Source of the DNA: Flavobacterium ustbae
GTDB taxonomy: Bacteria > Bacteroidota > Bacteroidia > Flavobacteriales > Flavobacteriaceae
Length of the DNA stretch: 64,000 nucleotides
Reading direction: 5' to 3'
Assembly: GCF_003946915.1 (NCBI RefSeq)
Contig: NZ_RPOC01000007.1
Span: 62,001-126,000 of the forward strand
The notes under the pieces were generated by a model. It was given only the letters and a program-made list of their open reading frames with translations. It was not told the origin of the DNA and searched no databases. The translations under genes and the position numbers were made by a program. Positions 45,967 through 55,239 of the stretch are shown piece after piece; position 1 is the stretch's first letter, and each line of letters begins with the position of its first letter.

Positions 45967-48717
45967 TTATTGTTTTACCTTCAAAACATACGAACCTGAT
46001 TCTAATGAAAGTACAATATTGTTATTTTCAATTTTATAAGAAGAAGTCTTATCCAGCTTTTGTTTATTAATAGAAACAGCAGAAATATCGCTAGTTGGAA
46101 GATATACAACAGCAGAACTATTTGCAGGAATACTAACATTCCAAACCAATCCCTTTTTATCTTTTTTCCAATCGCTTTTTATCATTCCGTAAATCGATTC
46201 ATAAAACGCATTTACATAGGTCAATCCTGCATTAAAATCAGGTTTCATGATAATTTGTTTGAAGCCTGGCGTTTCAGGATTGCTTTTGATTCCCGCCATA
46301 TTTTCATAATACCAAATCAGTAAATCACCTAAAAGCATGACGTGGTTTTGCGAATTCATAGCAGGATCTGCGGTGTTTCCGTTCCAAAGTTCCCAAATTG
46401 TAGTGGCTCCATTTTCAACCATATAACCCCAGCTTGGATAAGTTTTGTTGGATGCTAATTTGAAAGCTAAATCTCCACGTCCGAAATTAGTAAGCGTTCG
46501 CATTAAAAACTGAGTTCCGATAACGCCTGTGCTTATGTGACCATTTTTTACGACTTCTACTTGGTGTACCAAATTTTCGAATATTTTGGTTTGAAGTCCA
46601 TCTGGAACCATTCCGAAAGTTAAAGGCAGTAAATTGGCAGTTACAGTATTATTCGCGTAACTGTTTTTATATTGGTTTAAATATTTGGTATTGAATGCTT
46701 TTTTGATTCTTGAAGCCAGTTCATCATAATGCTGAATATCTTTTTCATGATGAGCAATCACCGCAAATTTCTTCATAATATTCAATAACTGATAATAAAA
46801 CGCACTCGAAATCAATTCCCCATCTGTTAAACGCATTGGATCTTTCGAACGAATTAATTCTAGAGATTCTGGCGGAACGCACCAATCGCCGTATTTATCT
46901 TTCGTCATAATATCATCAACCAAATAATTTTCTTCCATATAATCCATCCATTTTTTCATGTTTGGATATTGTTTTTCGACCACTTTTGCGTCTCCAAACT
47001 GCTGATACAGCATATCGGCAACCGTGATATACGTTCCTGGCCACGTAACATTGTCTCCATAATAACGCCAAAAAGCAGGTGCCACATCCGGAAGTCCACC
47101 ATCTAGCGTTTGTGAATATTTAATATCGTCTAACCATTTGGCATACAAAGTCTGATTATCAAACAAAAAACTTTCGCCATAAGCTCCTGTAGTTCTATCT
47201 CCCAACCAAGGCTGACGCTCATTTCTTTGTGGACAGTCAATTGGCATTCCTTTATAATTCCCGCTGATTCCCCACCACGCATTCTTAAAAATCTGATTCA
47301 TTATTGGGTTTGAAGAATCGAAAGTTCCTGTTGTTTGAATGTCATCATACACCACTTTTCCAACAAAATTTTCTAAAGTCGGCTTTGTTGTAAAACCTGA
47401 AATTTCAACAAATCGAAATCCGTGGAAAACAAAACGAGGTTCCCAAACTTCTTCGCCTTCCCCTTTTAAAGTATAAATATCTGTAGTTTTCGCATCACGC
47501 AGATTCGCAATGTACAACGAACCGTCTTTCTGCAAAGATTCAGCAAACTTCATCGTGATTTTTTCTCCACTTTTCCCTTTCACTTTCAATTGCAACCAGC
47601 CCACCATATTCTGCCCCATATCTAAGATATAAGTTCCTTTTGGTGTTTGTTTGATCGAAATAGGTTTTACTTCGCGTTTCACCTTCATATTTGCCGACAT
47701 CTGCCCTTCATAAAACCCGCCTGGTTCCTGCACGTATTCTGCTGAAAACCATTTTTTATCATCAAAATTAATGGTGTTCCAACCTTTCATTTCTTTACGG
47801 GCGTCGTATTCTTCACCGTCGTATTCGTTGTTCGATAAAATTGGTCCATCGGTTGTGATTTTCCACGTATCATCTGTACGAATAGCGTCTTTGCTTCCAT
47901 CGGTATATTCTACAAATAACTGTAAAGCCATTTTTGGGTAACCAAACGTTTTGATTTTATAAGGTTTGTAATCTTGGCGCATCGTAAAAAAACGTCCGTT
48001 TCCTAAAATCGTTCCTAAGATGTTTTTACCTTCCTGAAGTTGCGAAGTCACATCAAAAACATTGTATTTTACATTCTTTGTATAATCCGTCGGAACAGGT
48101 GCTAAAACCTGATCTCCAATTTTATTTCCATTAATGTACAACTCGTACAAGCCCATTCCCATGATATAAACCTTGGCATTTTTGACTTTCTTTTTGAGAT
48201 TGATTTCTTTTCGTAAATATCTTGCTGATAATCTAGAATATTGAGAAATACTGTCTCCAGGAGAAGTTTGTTCATACCCAATCCATCGCGTTGATTTCCA
48301 GTCGGCGTAAGTCAAAATTCCGATACTGAAATGTGCATTTTCTTTAGATTGAATTTCTCCTTTATTGGTAAAAACGGTTACTTTCCAGAAAACATCCTGA
48401 CGGTTTTCAAGTTTTTTTCCATTATAAGTTACATTTACAGAAGCATCGCTTTGTACTTTCCCGCTGTTCCATAAATCGCCATTTCCGGCATTTAGTTTTT
48501 CTAAACTGGAAGAAGCTATAATTTGATAAGCTGTTTGTTTTACATCGTTTACGTCTGCTTTTATTTTCCAACTTAATCTAGGCTGTAAAACATCGATTCC
48601 TTCTGGATTGGTAAGCATTTCGCATTTCAAATCACTAACCATAATCTTGTTTTGGGCTTTCGCCGAAATGGTAAAAAGTGAAATGATTAGGGTAAGATGT
48701 AAAAAAAACTTTTTCAT
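45967..48717 (-). CDS. GH78 alpha-L-rhamnosidase
   Basis: Exported inverting alpha-L-rhamnosidase, 916 aa, signal peptide FFLHLTLIISLFTISAKAQ. N-terminal beta-domains (LKCEMLTNPEGIDVLQPRLSWK) and an alpha-L-rhamnosidase N domain (NAKVYIMGMGLYELYINGNKIGD) come first. The (alpha/alpha)6 catalytic part has GMPIDCPQRNERQPWLGDRT and TLDGGLPDVAPAFW, with NGATTIWELWNG. A beta-sandwich end with PGFKQIIMKPDF follows. The DCPQRNER...D and ELWNG motifs carry the usual acidic residues. It should remove terminal alpha-rhamnose, as needed for RG-I or RG-II side chains. A second, clearly different GH78 lies at 55240-58014. Confidence 0.95.
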   Translation of the reverse strand: MKKFFLHLTLIISLFTISAKAQNKIMVSDLKCEMLTNPEGIDVLQPRLSWKIKADVNDVKQTAYQIIASSSLEKLNAGNGDLWNSGKVQSDASVNVTYNGKKLENRQDVFWKVTVFTNKGEIQSKENAHFSIGILTYADWKSTRWIGYEQTSPGDSISQYSRLSARYLRKEINLKKKVKNAKVYIMGMGLYELYINGNKIGDQVLAPVPTDYTKNVKYNVFDVTSQLQEGKNILGTILGNGRFFTMRQDYKPYKIKTFGYPKMALQLFVEYTDGSKDAIRTDDTWKITTDGPILSNNEYDGEEYDARKEMKGWNTINFDDKKWFSAEYVQEPGGFYEGQMSANMKVKREVKPISIKQTPKGTYILDMGQNMVGWLQLKVKGKSGEKITMKFAESLQKDGSLYIANLRDAKTTDIYTLKGEGEEVWEPRFVFHGFRFVEISGFTTKPTLENFVGKVVYDDIQTTGTFDSSNPIMNQIFKNAWWGISGNYKGMPIDCPQRNERQPWLGDRTTGAYGESFLFDNQTLYAKWLDDIKYSQTLDGGLPDVAPAFWRYYGDNVTWPGTYITVADMLYQQFGDAKVVEKQYPNMKKWMDYMEENYLVDDIMTKDKYGDWCVPPESLELIRSKDPMRLTDGELISSAFYYQLLNIMKKFAVIAHHEKDIQHYDELASRIKKAFNTKYLNQYKNSYANNTVTANLLPLTFGMVPDGLQTKIFENLVHQVEVVKNGHISTGVIGTQFLMRTLTNFGRGDLAFKLASNKTYPSWGYMVENGATTIWELWNGNTADPAMNSQNHVMLLGDLLIWYYENMAGIKSNPETPGFKQIIMKPDFNAGLTYVNAFYESIYGMIKSDWKKDKKGLVWNVSIPANSSAVVYLPTSDISAVSINKQKLDKTSSYKIENNNIVLSLESGSYVLKVKQ

Positions 48718-48750
48718 GGTATTATTTTAATGCTTTTGTGCTTTATTTTT

Positions 48751-48878
48751 TTCACCCAGATTAGGCAGATTTATGCAGATGGTCGCAGATTTTTATCGTG
48801 TTTTATAATTCCCAAATAAGAAAGAGACGAATAAAAATCACTTTTAATCTGCTTAAATCTGTTTAAAATCTGCGTGAA
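48751..48878. repeat. TTTCACGCAGATT-type palindrome
   Basis: TTCACCCAGATTAGGCAGAT (48751-48770) pairs with AATCTGTTTAAAATCTGCGTGAA (ending at 48878), with an inner ATTTTTATCG / ATAAAAATC match. It occupies the gap between the MGH1-like and GH78 genes. Confidence 0.75.
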
Positions 48879-48889
48879 ACAATTCAATT

Positions 48890-50455
48890 TTACTCTGAAA
48901 TCACTCTTTCCAATTTCTCAGAAACCGCAATTTCTTTTCCGTTTTTATAAATTCTAAAACCTTTTCCTTTTTTATATTTTTCGCCTGTTTTATCCCAAAG
49001 TATAGTAATAATATTGCCATGATACAAAACATTATCTAGACAAAACCAATCCCATTTTTCCTGCGGAATCAACGGATTCACTTCAATCTTTTCATCTGCT
49101 CTCGGACGTAAACCAACCATTCCCGTAATCATCAAATCGTTGAAAGTCGAGTGATTGTAATAACGGCTTCTTTCTCTATCGCCCATTAACCAATAGCCAG
49201 TCGTTTCGTCCAAATATTCGCCAAGATAAGGCTTTCCTCTATAATACTGCGATTGCACATACAATTCCATTTGTTTGAAATAATCTGGTTTTCCAACAAA
49301 ATTCTGATCGTAACTATTTAAAACATTTGCCATTGCGGTCAAAGTCTGCGAACTTGCAAAAGGCCAAATTGCACCGTCCCACTCGCAAGTTCCCGTTCCG
49401 TGCGTTCTAAAACGCGGACTTCTTCTTTCTGCCGTTGTCAATCCAAACGGTGCCGAAAATCCTTTTTCATCTTTAATTTGTTCCCAAGCTTTTTCAAAAC
49501 CTTTTCCTTTTTCAGGAAGATTAAAATACCACGGAATAAATCCGATCGCTTCTCTAACCTGTGCCAAAGTATCTTTTTGCGTCAAAGTTTCAAAAAATTC
49601 ACTTTTCTGATTCCATAATTTGGTTTCTACTAATTGCTGCAAAACCTCTGCTTTCGCTTTAAATTTTGCTTCTGCTTGTTTATCGCCTTTCATTTCAGCC
49701 ATTTTAGAAATCGCTAAAGCGTTTCCATACATATAACTGTTAATTGTTGGTCTTGCGTTTTGCACTTTTCGCCCGCCGCTTAAAGATTCTTCCATTCCGT
49801 CTTTTACATCATGCTGCCAAAATAAACCATCTTTGCGCTGACGGTCTTTTTCCCAAACTGCATAATCCGTAACCATGTCTGGGTACAAATCCAATAAGAA
49901 TTTTTCGTCTTTATTCACCAAATAACGATTGTACAAAGCATCGGCTGTCCAACTGCTGAATTTATACAATTTGTTCATTGGCTTTCCGTCATTACCTCTG
50001 TACCAAATTTTCACATCTTGTTCAATATATTTCGGGTCATGAACCCAACGAAATTCGTTGATATGATGCCCCAAAGCACAGCTGATCATATTGTATTTAT
50101 CGGCATATGAACGGTCAACTAAAAACTCTGTAATCGCAAATCCCAAAGGTGTATTTTTAATATGCTTCCGAACACTCCACCAACGGAAATAATAAATCTC
50201 TTCAAAATTCTGCTGTGGACATTCAAACAACGGAATGTTCTTTTCCATCCAAGTCCATGCGCTGTCATTCGGAATCGCAAATTTCAAATTTTCGTCTTCC
50301 ATCGTGTTGAAATAATCAACATAATGTTTGTAATCTGCCGAATTTAAAACAGCCGATTTTCCTTTATGCGAATGACTAACACCTGATTTACAACTTGTGT
50401 TTAAAGCAATTAAAACCGTAAGGGCTATTATTTTGTATTTAAAATCTCGTAACAT
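48890..50455 (-). CDS. MGH1-like (alpha/alpha)6 glycoside hydrolase lipoprotein
   Basis: A 521-aa lipoprotein (LIALNTSCKSG, Cys22) with an (alpha/alpha)6-barrel look. FEEIYYFRWWSVRKHI, TEFLVDRSYADK, GHHINEFRWVHDP and FSSWTADALYNRYLV come first. KDGLFWQHDVKDGMEESLSGG and RTHGTGTCEWDGAIWPFASSQT follow, then YNHSTFNDLMITGMVGL and a beta end. These motifs fit the GH63/mannosylglycerate hydrolase-like (MGH1-like) group, whose members have varied targets. Acidic residues in DGMEES and CEWDGAIWPF are candidates for catalysis but not proven. Envelope location and position between GH78 and GH95 fit side-chain processing. Family confidence is moderate; substrate unknown. Confidence 0.65.
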   Translation of the reverse strand: MLRDFKYKIIALTVLIALNTSCKSGVSHSHKGKSAVLNSADYKHYVDYFNTMEDENLKFAIPNDSAWTWMEKNIPLFECPQQNFEEIYYFRWWSVRKHIKNTPLGFAITEFLVDRSYADKYNMISCALGHHINEFRWVHDPKYIEQDVKIWYRGNDGKPMNKLYKFSSWTADALYNRYLVNKDEKFLLDLYPDMVTDYAVWEKDRQRKDGLFWQHDVKDGMEESLSGGRKVQNARPTINSYMYGNALAISKMAEMKGDKQAEAKFKAKAEVLQQLVETKLWNQKSEFFETLTQKDTLAQVREAIGFIPWYFNLPEKGKGFEKAWEQIKDEKGFSAPFGLTTAERRSPRFRTHGTGTCEWDGAIWPFASSQTLTAMANVLNSYDQNFVGKPDYFKQMELYVQSQYYRGKPYLGEYLDETTGYWLMGDRERSRYYNHSTFNDLMITGMVGLRPRADEKIEVNPLIPQEKWDWFCLDNVLYHGNIITILWDKTGEKYKKGKGFRIYKNGKEIAVSEKLERVISE

Positions 50456-50483
50456 TTTAATTATATTATTTTAATATTTTTTT

Positions 50484-50580
50484 GGGCGTGTCCCTCCGGG
50501 CCGTGCTGTCCGTTCCCGCTTCCCGATGAAAAATCGGGAGAGCTCCACTTCCATCACTCACGCGAGAGACGTTTACGTTT
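50484..50580 (+). repeat. GGGCGTG element, direct copy
   Basis: The element starts GGGCGTGTCCCTCCGGGCCG and has a TCCCGATGAAAAATCGGGA hairpin. It ends CCATCACTCACGCGAGAGAC, then GTTTACG. It lies in the 539-bp gap 50456-50994, which has no gene. It matches the reversed copy at 40521-40647 in its ends and its hairpin. Confidence 0.7.
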
Positions 50581-50690
50581 TTGCAACTCCTGCAATCCCG
50601 AGGCTTCGGGACAAAACCTTGTAGGTGTTTTGGTCTTCAAAGATTCCATTCACAGTTTTATCAAAAGTGACAAACTAAACTTCGTATTTT

Positions 50691-50851
50691 AATATGAACC
50701 GTTCCTACGGAACTCTTTTAACTATGTCAACCTATTTTCAACGGATTAAAATCCGTTGCTACAATATAAATCATTCCTCCGGAATTTCTACAAACATTCT
50801 AAGGTTCCATAGGAACGATACATTTTGTAGGGACGGATTTTAATCCGTCCA
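50691..50851. repeat. ATCCGTTGCTACAA / CGTTCCTACGGAAC unit
   Basis: Same gap, 50456-50994. It contains GAACCGTTCCTACGGAAC, AACGGATTAAAATCCGTTGC, a mid GGTTCCATAGGAACG, and TTTTGTAGGGACGGATTTTA. Related to 14793-14896 and 25741-25946. After it, TCGTTCCTCGCAATGAC (50888-50904) is a half site of the GTCAT...ATGAC family, and CTTATGTAACTTATATGG (50967-50984) a half site of the ACCATATAAG family. Confidence 0.7.
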
Positions 50852-50994
50852 ACGCAATCAAAATCGACAATCGTTGTACGATGTCTCGTTCCTCGCAATG
50901 ACAAACTATACTTGCTATTTACCTAAAAGGTTTCGAAAACCTTGCAGGAAAAAAACTCTAAATTCCCTTATGTAACTTATATGGTTAAAAAAAA

Positions 50995-53442
50995 TCAATT
51001 CCCCGTAAAAGTATACGTCTGCCCTGCTTTCATATTCATATCGTAAACATTGTAATTCGGCAATTTTACTTTTTCTAGTTTAGCTTCATTTGAAATAATT
51101 GGTTTCTTCACTTCCACATCATAAAACAAAGCATTTCCGTTTTTTCCTTTTGCTTTTTTTATTGACGAACCTTTCAAAGTATTCTCCACTTTTAAACGGC
51201 AGTTTCCACCAATTTTTGAATATATTTTTAAAGTCAAAACTTTATTATTTTTCCAAGTCATATCGATTACAAAACCACCTCTTGCTACTAAACCATTTAC
51301 ACTTCCGTCTTTCCAAACAGTTGGTAAAGCAGGCAATAACTGAATCGCATCTTCCTGACTCTGCATCAGCATTTCTGCGATTCCTGCTGTACAGCCAAAA
51401 TTCCCATCGATTTGAAACGGCTGATGCGCATCTAACATATTCGGATACGTTCCTCCGCCTTTTCTCTGATCTGCTGTTACCAAATGCAATTGATCCTGAA
51501 TCAGCTTATAAGCATGATTTCCGTCTAATAATCTCGCCCATAAATTCACTTTCCAGCCCATTGACCAACCTGTAGATTCGTCTGTTCTGTAAATCAGTGA
51601 TTGTTTTGCGGCTTCAAATAATTCAGGTGTTTTGATTGGCGAAATCTGATTACTCGGATACAATCCGTACAAATGTGAAACGTGTCTGTGATTGTCTTTC
51701 GGATCATCCCAATCGTCCTGCCATTCCTGCAACTGATTGTGTTTTCCAATTTTCATTGGAAGCATTTTTGCCAAAGCATCACTCACTTTTTTCGCATAAG
51801 CAGCATCTGGTGAAACTAAAGTTGAAGCTTCCATAACATGCGTAAATAAATCAAAAATCAATTGATTGTCCATTGTTGTTCCAGACGCAATGGTTGATTT
51901 TCCTGTTCCACCCGCATGAGTATTTTCAGGCGAACTTGAAGGAACCACAACCAAATATCCCGTGTTTGGATCTACAATCATAAAATCCAAAAAGAAATCT
52001 GCAGCACCTTTCATGATCGGATAAATCTCTGCTAAATATTTTTTATCGCCTGTATATAAATATCTTTCCCATAAATCCTGACAAACCCAAGCTCCACCAG
52101 TCGGCCACATTCCTGAAGCTGCTGAATCTACCGGAGCTGTTACACGCCAAATATCGGTGTTGTGGTGTAAAACCCATCCGCTGGCATTGTACATCATTTT
52201 AGCAGTTTCTGCACCCGTAACGCTTAACTCTTTTGCCATCTGCAAAAACGGTTCGTGCATTTCCTGCAAATTCGTTACCTGCGCTGGCCAATAATTCATT
52301 TCGGCATTGATGTTTGTCGTGTATTTACTGTCCCAAGGCGGAGTAACCATGTCATTCCAAATTCCCTGTAAATTCGCTGGCTGTCCGCCCGGCTGTGAAC
52401 TTGAAATCAATAAATAACGTCCGAATTGGAAATATAAAGCTGCTAACTGCGGATCAAATTGTTTGGAGAAATCTCTAATTCTTTCGTTTGTTGGTTTCTT
52501 AGCGTTTTCATTCGAACCTAAATCTAAAGCAACTCTGTTGAAGAATTTTTGATAATATTCAGTGTGAGCTTTTTTTATGGTTTCGAAATCTTTTATTTCG
52601 GCTTTAGCCAAATAATCTTTGCTTTTCGCAATTTCGTCTCCTGAAATGTCTTTATAGTTTTTAAAATTAGTTGCAATCGAAATGTACAAAGTCACTTCAT
52701 CGGCTTTGTTAATACTTAAAACTCCATTGCTCGCATCAATTTCTCCGCCTTTATTTTTAGCAGTCAATCTACCTTGAAATTTTACTTTTCCTTTTACACC
52801 TTCAAAATTGGTTCCAACTCCCGAAAGGATAATCTGATTTCCTTCTGTCGACGGAACGGTTTTATCAATCGGACTATTCATGAAAACATTACACGTAATT
52901 TGTCCCGGTTTGCTCGCAGAAAGCTTCACCGCAATTACCTGATCTGAAAATGCAGTGATGATTTCGCGAGTAAATTCCACTCCATTAACCGTGTACTTCA
53001 CTTTCGCGGAAGCGTTACTAATATCTAAATCCCGATAATAATTCGAATATTTTTGATGCCCTGGAAATGAAATATAAACGCTCCCAAAAGTCTGGTACGG
53101 CATTCCGTCATTCGTCTGCGACATTATATCTTTTGTAGCCAAATCTTGCGCTTCATCAAATTTTCCTTCAAATATTAGTTTGCGGACAATTGGTAGAGAT
53201 TCAATAGATTTAGAATGGGCATTACTATTTGGAGAACCCGCCCAAATGGTTTCTTCATTCAATTGTAAACGCTCCACAGCCGGATCGCCAAAGACCATCG
53301 CGCCCAAGCGTCCGTTTCCTAATGGCAAGGCCTCGTTCCAGATTGCAGCTGGTTTATCGTACCAAAGTTTTAAATCGTTTTGCGCTGATGTAAAGGAAAA
53401 AATTCCTAGACAGATTGCGGTTATTTTAATTTTTAAATTCAT
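50995..53442 (-). CDS. GH95 alpha-L-fucosidase/alpha-L-galactosidase
   Basis: Exported inverting enzyme, about 815 aa from the start at 53442 ([21 protein letters not shown]). The frame starts further upstream only at a GTG inside a palindrome. GH95 marks are [88 protein letters not shown] and [11 protein letters not shown]. Also present are [24 protein letters not shown] and [17 protein letters not shown]. The family has alpha-1,2-fucosidases and alpha-L-galactosidases; RG-II side chains carry both sugars. In this locus either is possible. The neighbour upstream in transcription is the STN-esterase. Confidence 0.94.
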   Translation of the reverse strand: MNLKIKITAICLGIFSFTSAQNDLKLWYDKPAAIWNEALPLGNGRLGAMVFGDPAVERLQLNEETIWAGSPNSNAHSKSIESLPIVRKLIFEGKFDEAQDLATKDIMSQTNDGMPYQTFGSVYISFPGHQKYSNYYRDLDISNASAKVKYTVNGVEFTREIITAFSDQVIAVKLSASKPGQITCNVFMNSPIDKTVPSTEGNQIILSGVGTNFEGVKGKVKFQGRLTAKNKGGEIDASNGVLSINKADEVTLYISIATNFKNYKDISGDEIAKSKDYLAKAEIKDFETIKKAHTEYYQKFFNRVALDLGSNENAKKPTNERIRDFSKQFDPQLAALYFQFGRYLLISSSQPGGQPANLQGIWNDMVTPPWDSKYTTNINAEMNYWPAQVTNLQEMHEPFLQMAKELSVTGAETAKMMYNASGWVLHHNTDIWRVTAPVDSAASGMWPTGGAWVCQDLWERYLYTGDKKYLAEIYPIMKGAADFFLDFMIVDPNTGYLVVVPSSSPENTHAGGTGKSTIASGTTMDNQLIFDLFTHVMEASTLVSPDAAYAKKVSDALAKMLPMKIGKHNQLQEWQDDWDDPKDNHRHVSHLYGLYPSNQISPIKTPELFEAAKQSLIYRTDESTGWSMGWKVNLWARLLDGNHAYKLIQDQLHLVTADQRKGGGTYPNMLDAHQPFQIDGNFGCTAGIAEMLMQSQEDAIQLLPALPTVWKDGSVNGLVARGGFVIDMTWKNNKVLTLKIYSKIGGNCRLKVENTLKGSSIKKAKGKNGNALFYDVEVKKPIISNEAKLEKVKLPNYNVYDMNMKAGQTYTFTGN

Positions 53443-53458
53443 ATTTATATTTTTTTTC

Positions 53459-53675
53459 GCCACGAATTCACGAATTTTCTTTAATTCTGCTTTGTGTTTT
53501 TATTTCTCAATTTTTTTGCCACAGATTAAAAGAATTTCCACTGATTAAAAAAATCTGCTTGATCTGCTAAATCTGCGTGAAAAAATTTTACTCTCGCAGA
53601 TTTAGCAGATTACCCAGAAAAAATCCAAATAATCATTTTAATCTGTGGCTAAAAAATAATTCGTGAATTCGTGGC
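53459..53675. repeat. Triple-nested palindrome (GCCACGAATTC / GCCACAGATT / CGCAGATTTAGC)
   Basis: The 232-bp gap between the esterase and GH95 genes is three palindromes one inside the other. Outer: GCCACGAATTCACGAATTTT with AATTCGTGAATTCGTGGC (53459/53675). Middle: GCCACAGATTAAAAGAATTT with ATTTTAATCTGTGGC (53519-53649). Inner: TGCTAAATCTGCGTGA with TCGCAGATTTAGCAGATT (about 53551-53611). The outer arm ends at the base where the esterase stop codon begins. Confidence 0.9.
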
Positions 53676-55090
53676 TATTTTTTTACCTCGTAAACTTTCA
53701 GATTTTTTTCTCCGAACATTTCATATAATTTGTTGATGTCTTTCAGCGCATTTTTAGGCAGTTTTTCGCCTTTATCTCCAAAAACAAACAACTTTTCTTT
53801 TGGTTCAATCACACAAGTCGATTCGTCGATTTCATCTTTATCATTTTTGACTTTATTCAAATCTAAATTTAAATATTTTGACATAAATGGATACAACGCC
53901 ATACGCTTCGAAATTCCGAAATCATGTCCTTCTTTTGCAAAATGAGCATTTTCAACCAAATCTTTCTTGCCATATAACTCATACGTTCTCTGGATAAAAG
54001 GAAATTCCAATTCAGGAACCGCCAACGTCCAGTCTTTTCCATCCGAAACAATCAATTGTGGTTTTGGAGCCATCATAGCTGAGATTTCAGCATTGTTTGT
54101 TCCGTTTCCGCATAAGTGGATTCCGCGTCCGCTTTCGCACGGACATCCGCCTGAAAAGTGAGACGAAACCATCACAACCGGAGCCGAAACTTTTACACGA
54201 TCATCAATTGCTGCTAAAAACATCGTGTGCGATCCCCCGCCAGAACCTCCCGTAACGCCAACTCTTGTCATATCGGCATTTTTTACCGTTGCTAAATAAT
54301 CCAAGAAACGAATTCCTGTCAGCAACTGAACGGTCGATGCAATACTATTTCTGTGCGTTTCTGTAGGAAATTGCAATAACGATTCTCCCCATGCAAATAA
54401 ATCGTATCCCACAACGATTGCTCCCATTTTAGCCATCATTGCACATCTGTACTGCTCGTCTTTTCTATATCTTCCGTCACCGAAATGTCCATCTGGAGTT
54501 ATAATAACAGCTGCTTTTTTGTTCAACGGATACGGTTTATAAATCGATCCCGTTGCATAAACACCCGGCAAAATCTCGAGAGCGATATTCTCAACACTAT
54601 AATCTTTATAAATTCTCTTTGGAGTTAAAAGTGGTTTAGACTTAGGTGTAGGGGGCGCCTTATCCAAACCAAATGATGTTATCATACAAGCTTTTAACTC
54701 CGTTTTGCGTTCTTCCCATTGTTCTTTAGTCGAATAAAGGCTTTCCAAGTAAAACAAACGTTCTTTTCCTTTATCAACAGAAACTTTATGGTTTTCATAT
54801 TTACGAATAATGTAGGTTCCATCCGGCTGTTTGAAATACATCAATTCGAATGGTGCTAAAATATTAGTCAGCGACAAAGGTAGATTTCCTGGTTCAATTC
54901 TCCAGTCGGCATAATCAAGTTCTTTTCCTTTCAATAAACCTCTGTCGTCGTTGATGGTAACGTTAAAAACCGTTTCAATTTTCTTTACTGTTTCTGAAAC
55001 TGATTTTCTAAAATTGGTATCAGAAGTCTGTGCATTGGTAATTGTCAAAGCAAAAATGGAAACTAAGAAGATGTATTTTATTTTTTTCAT
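53675..55090 (-). CDS. Alpha/beta-hydrolase esterase with STN-like N-terminal domain
   Basis: Exported 471-aa protein with signal peptide IFLVSIFALTITNAQ. Residues about 27-97 (VKKIETVFNVTINDDRGLL, LPLSLTNILAPFELMYFKQP, DGTYIIRKYE) resemble the STN domain found at the start of secretins and TonB receptors. That domain is unexpected before an esterase. The catalytic part (about 160-430) is an acetylxylan-esterase-like alpha/beta hydrolase with nucleophile Ser283 in VGVTGGSGGGSHT, acid candidate Asp350 (LIVSDGKDW) and His389 (AKEGHDFGI). CPCESGRGIHLCG is cysteine-rich. It probably removes acetyl or methyl esters from pectin in this locus; inference. It lies between GH78 and GH95. Confidence 0.82.
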   Translation of the reverse strand: MKKIKYIFLVSIFALTITNAQTSDTNFRKSVSETVKKIETVFNVTINDDRGLLKGKELDYADWRIEPGNLPLSLTNILAPFELMYFKQPDGTYIIRKYENHKVSVDKGKERLFYLESLYSTKEQWEERKTELKACMITSFGLDKAPPTPKSKPLLTPKRIYKDYSVENIALEILPGVYATGSIYKPYPLNKKAAVIITPDGHFGDGRYRKDEQYRCAMMAKMGAIVVGYDLFAWGESLLQFPTETHRNSIASTVQLLTGIRFLDYLATVKNADMTRVGVTGGSGGGSHTMFLAAIDDRVKVSAPVVMVSSHFSGGCPCESGRGIHLCGNGTNNAEISAMMAPKPQLIVSDGKDWTLAVPELEFPFIQRTYELYGKKDLVENAHFAKEGHDFGISKRMALYPFMSKYLNLDLNKVKNDKDEIDESTCVIEPKEKLFVFGDKGEKLPKNALKDINKLYEMFGEKNLKVYEVKK

Positions 55091-55104
55091 TGTTGTGAGA
55101 TTGT

Positions 55105-55238
55105 ACGCGGATTTAACGGATTTACTTCGTAATCCCGATAGCTATCGGGAGCGGATAAAAACGGATTTTTTTGTTTAAAAGAGAAAAAAATCCGCGTCAA
55201 TCAGCGTTTTCGCGATAGCGAATCCGTGTCATCCGCGT
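55105..55238. repeat. ACGCGGATTTAACGG / ATCCGCGT palindrome
   Basis: ACGCGGATTTAACGGATTTA with CCGTGTCATCCGCGT as outer arms, CGGATAAAAACGGATTTTTT with AAAAAAATCCGCGTCAATCA as inner arms, and a CCCGATAGCTATCGGG hairpin near the left arm. It fills the 149-bp gap between the GH78 and esterase genes, ending 2 bp before the GH78 stop codon and starting 14 bp from the esterase start. Confidence 0.8.
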
Positions 55239-55239
55239 T

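Noticed and set aside
51099..51575. 158-codon ORF on the plus strand
   Set aside because: Antisense to the GH95 gene; composition is that of a shadow frame.
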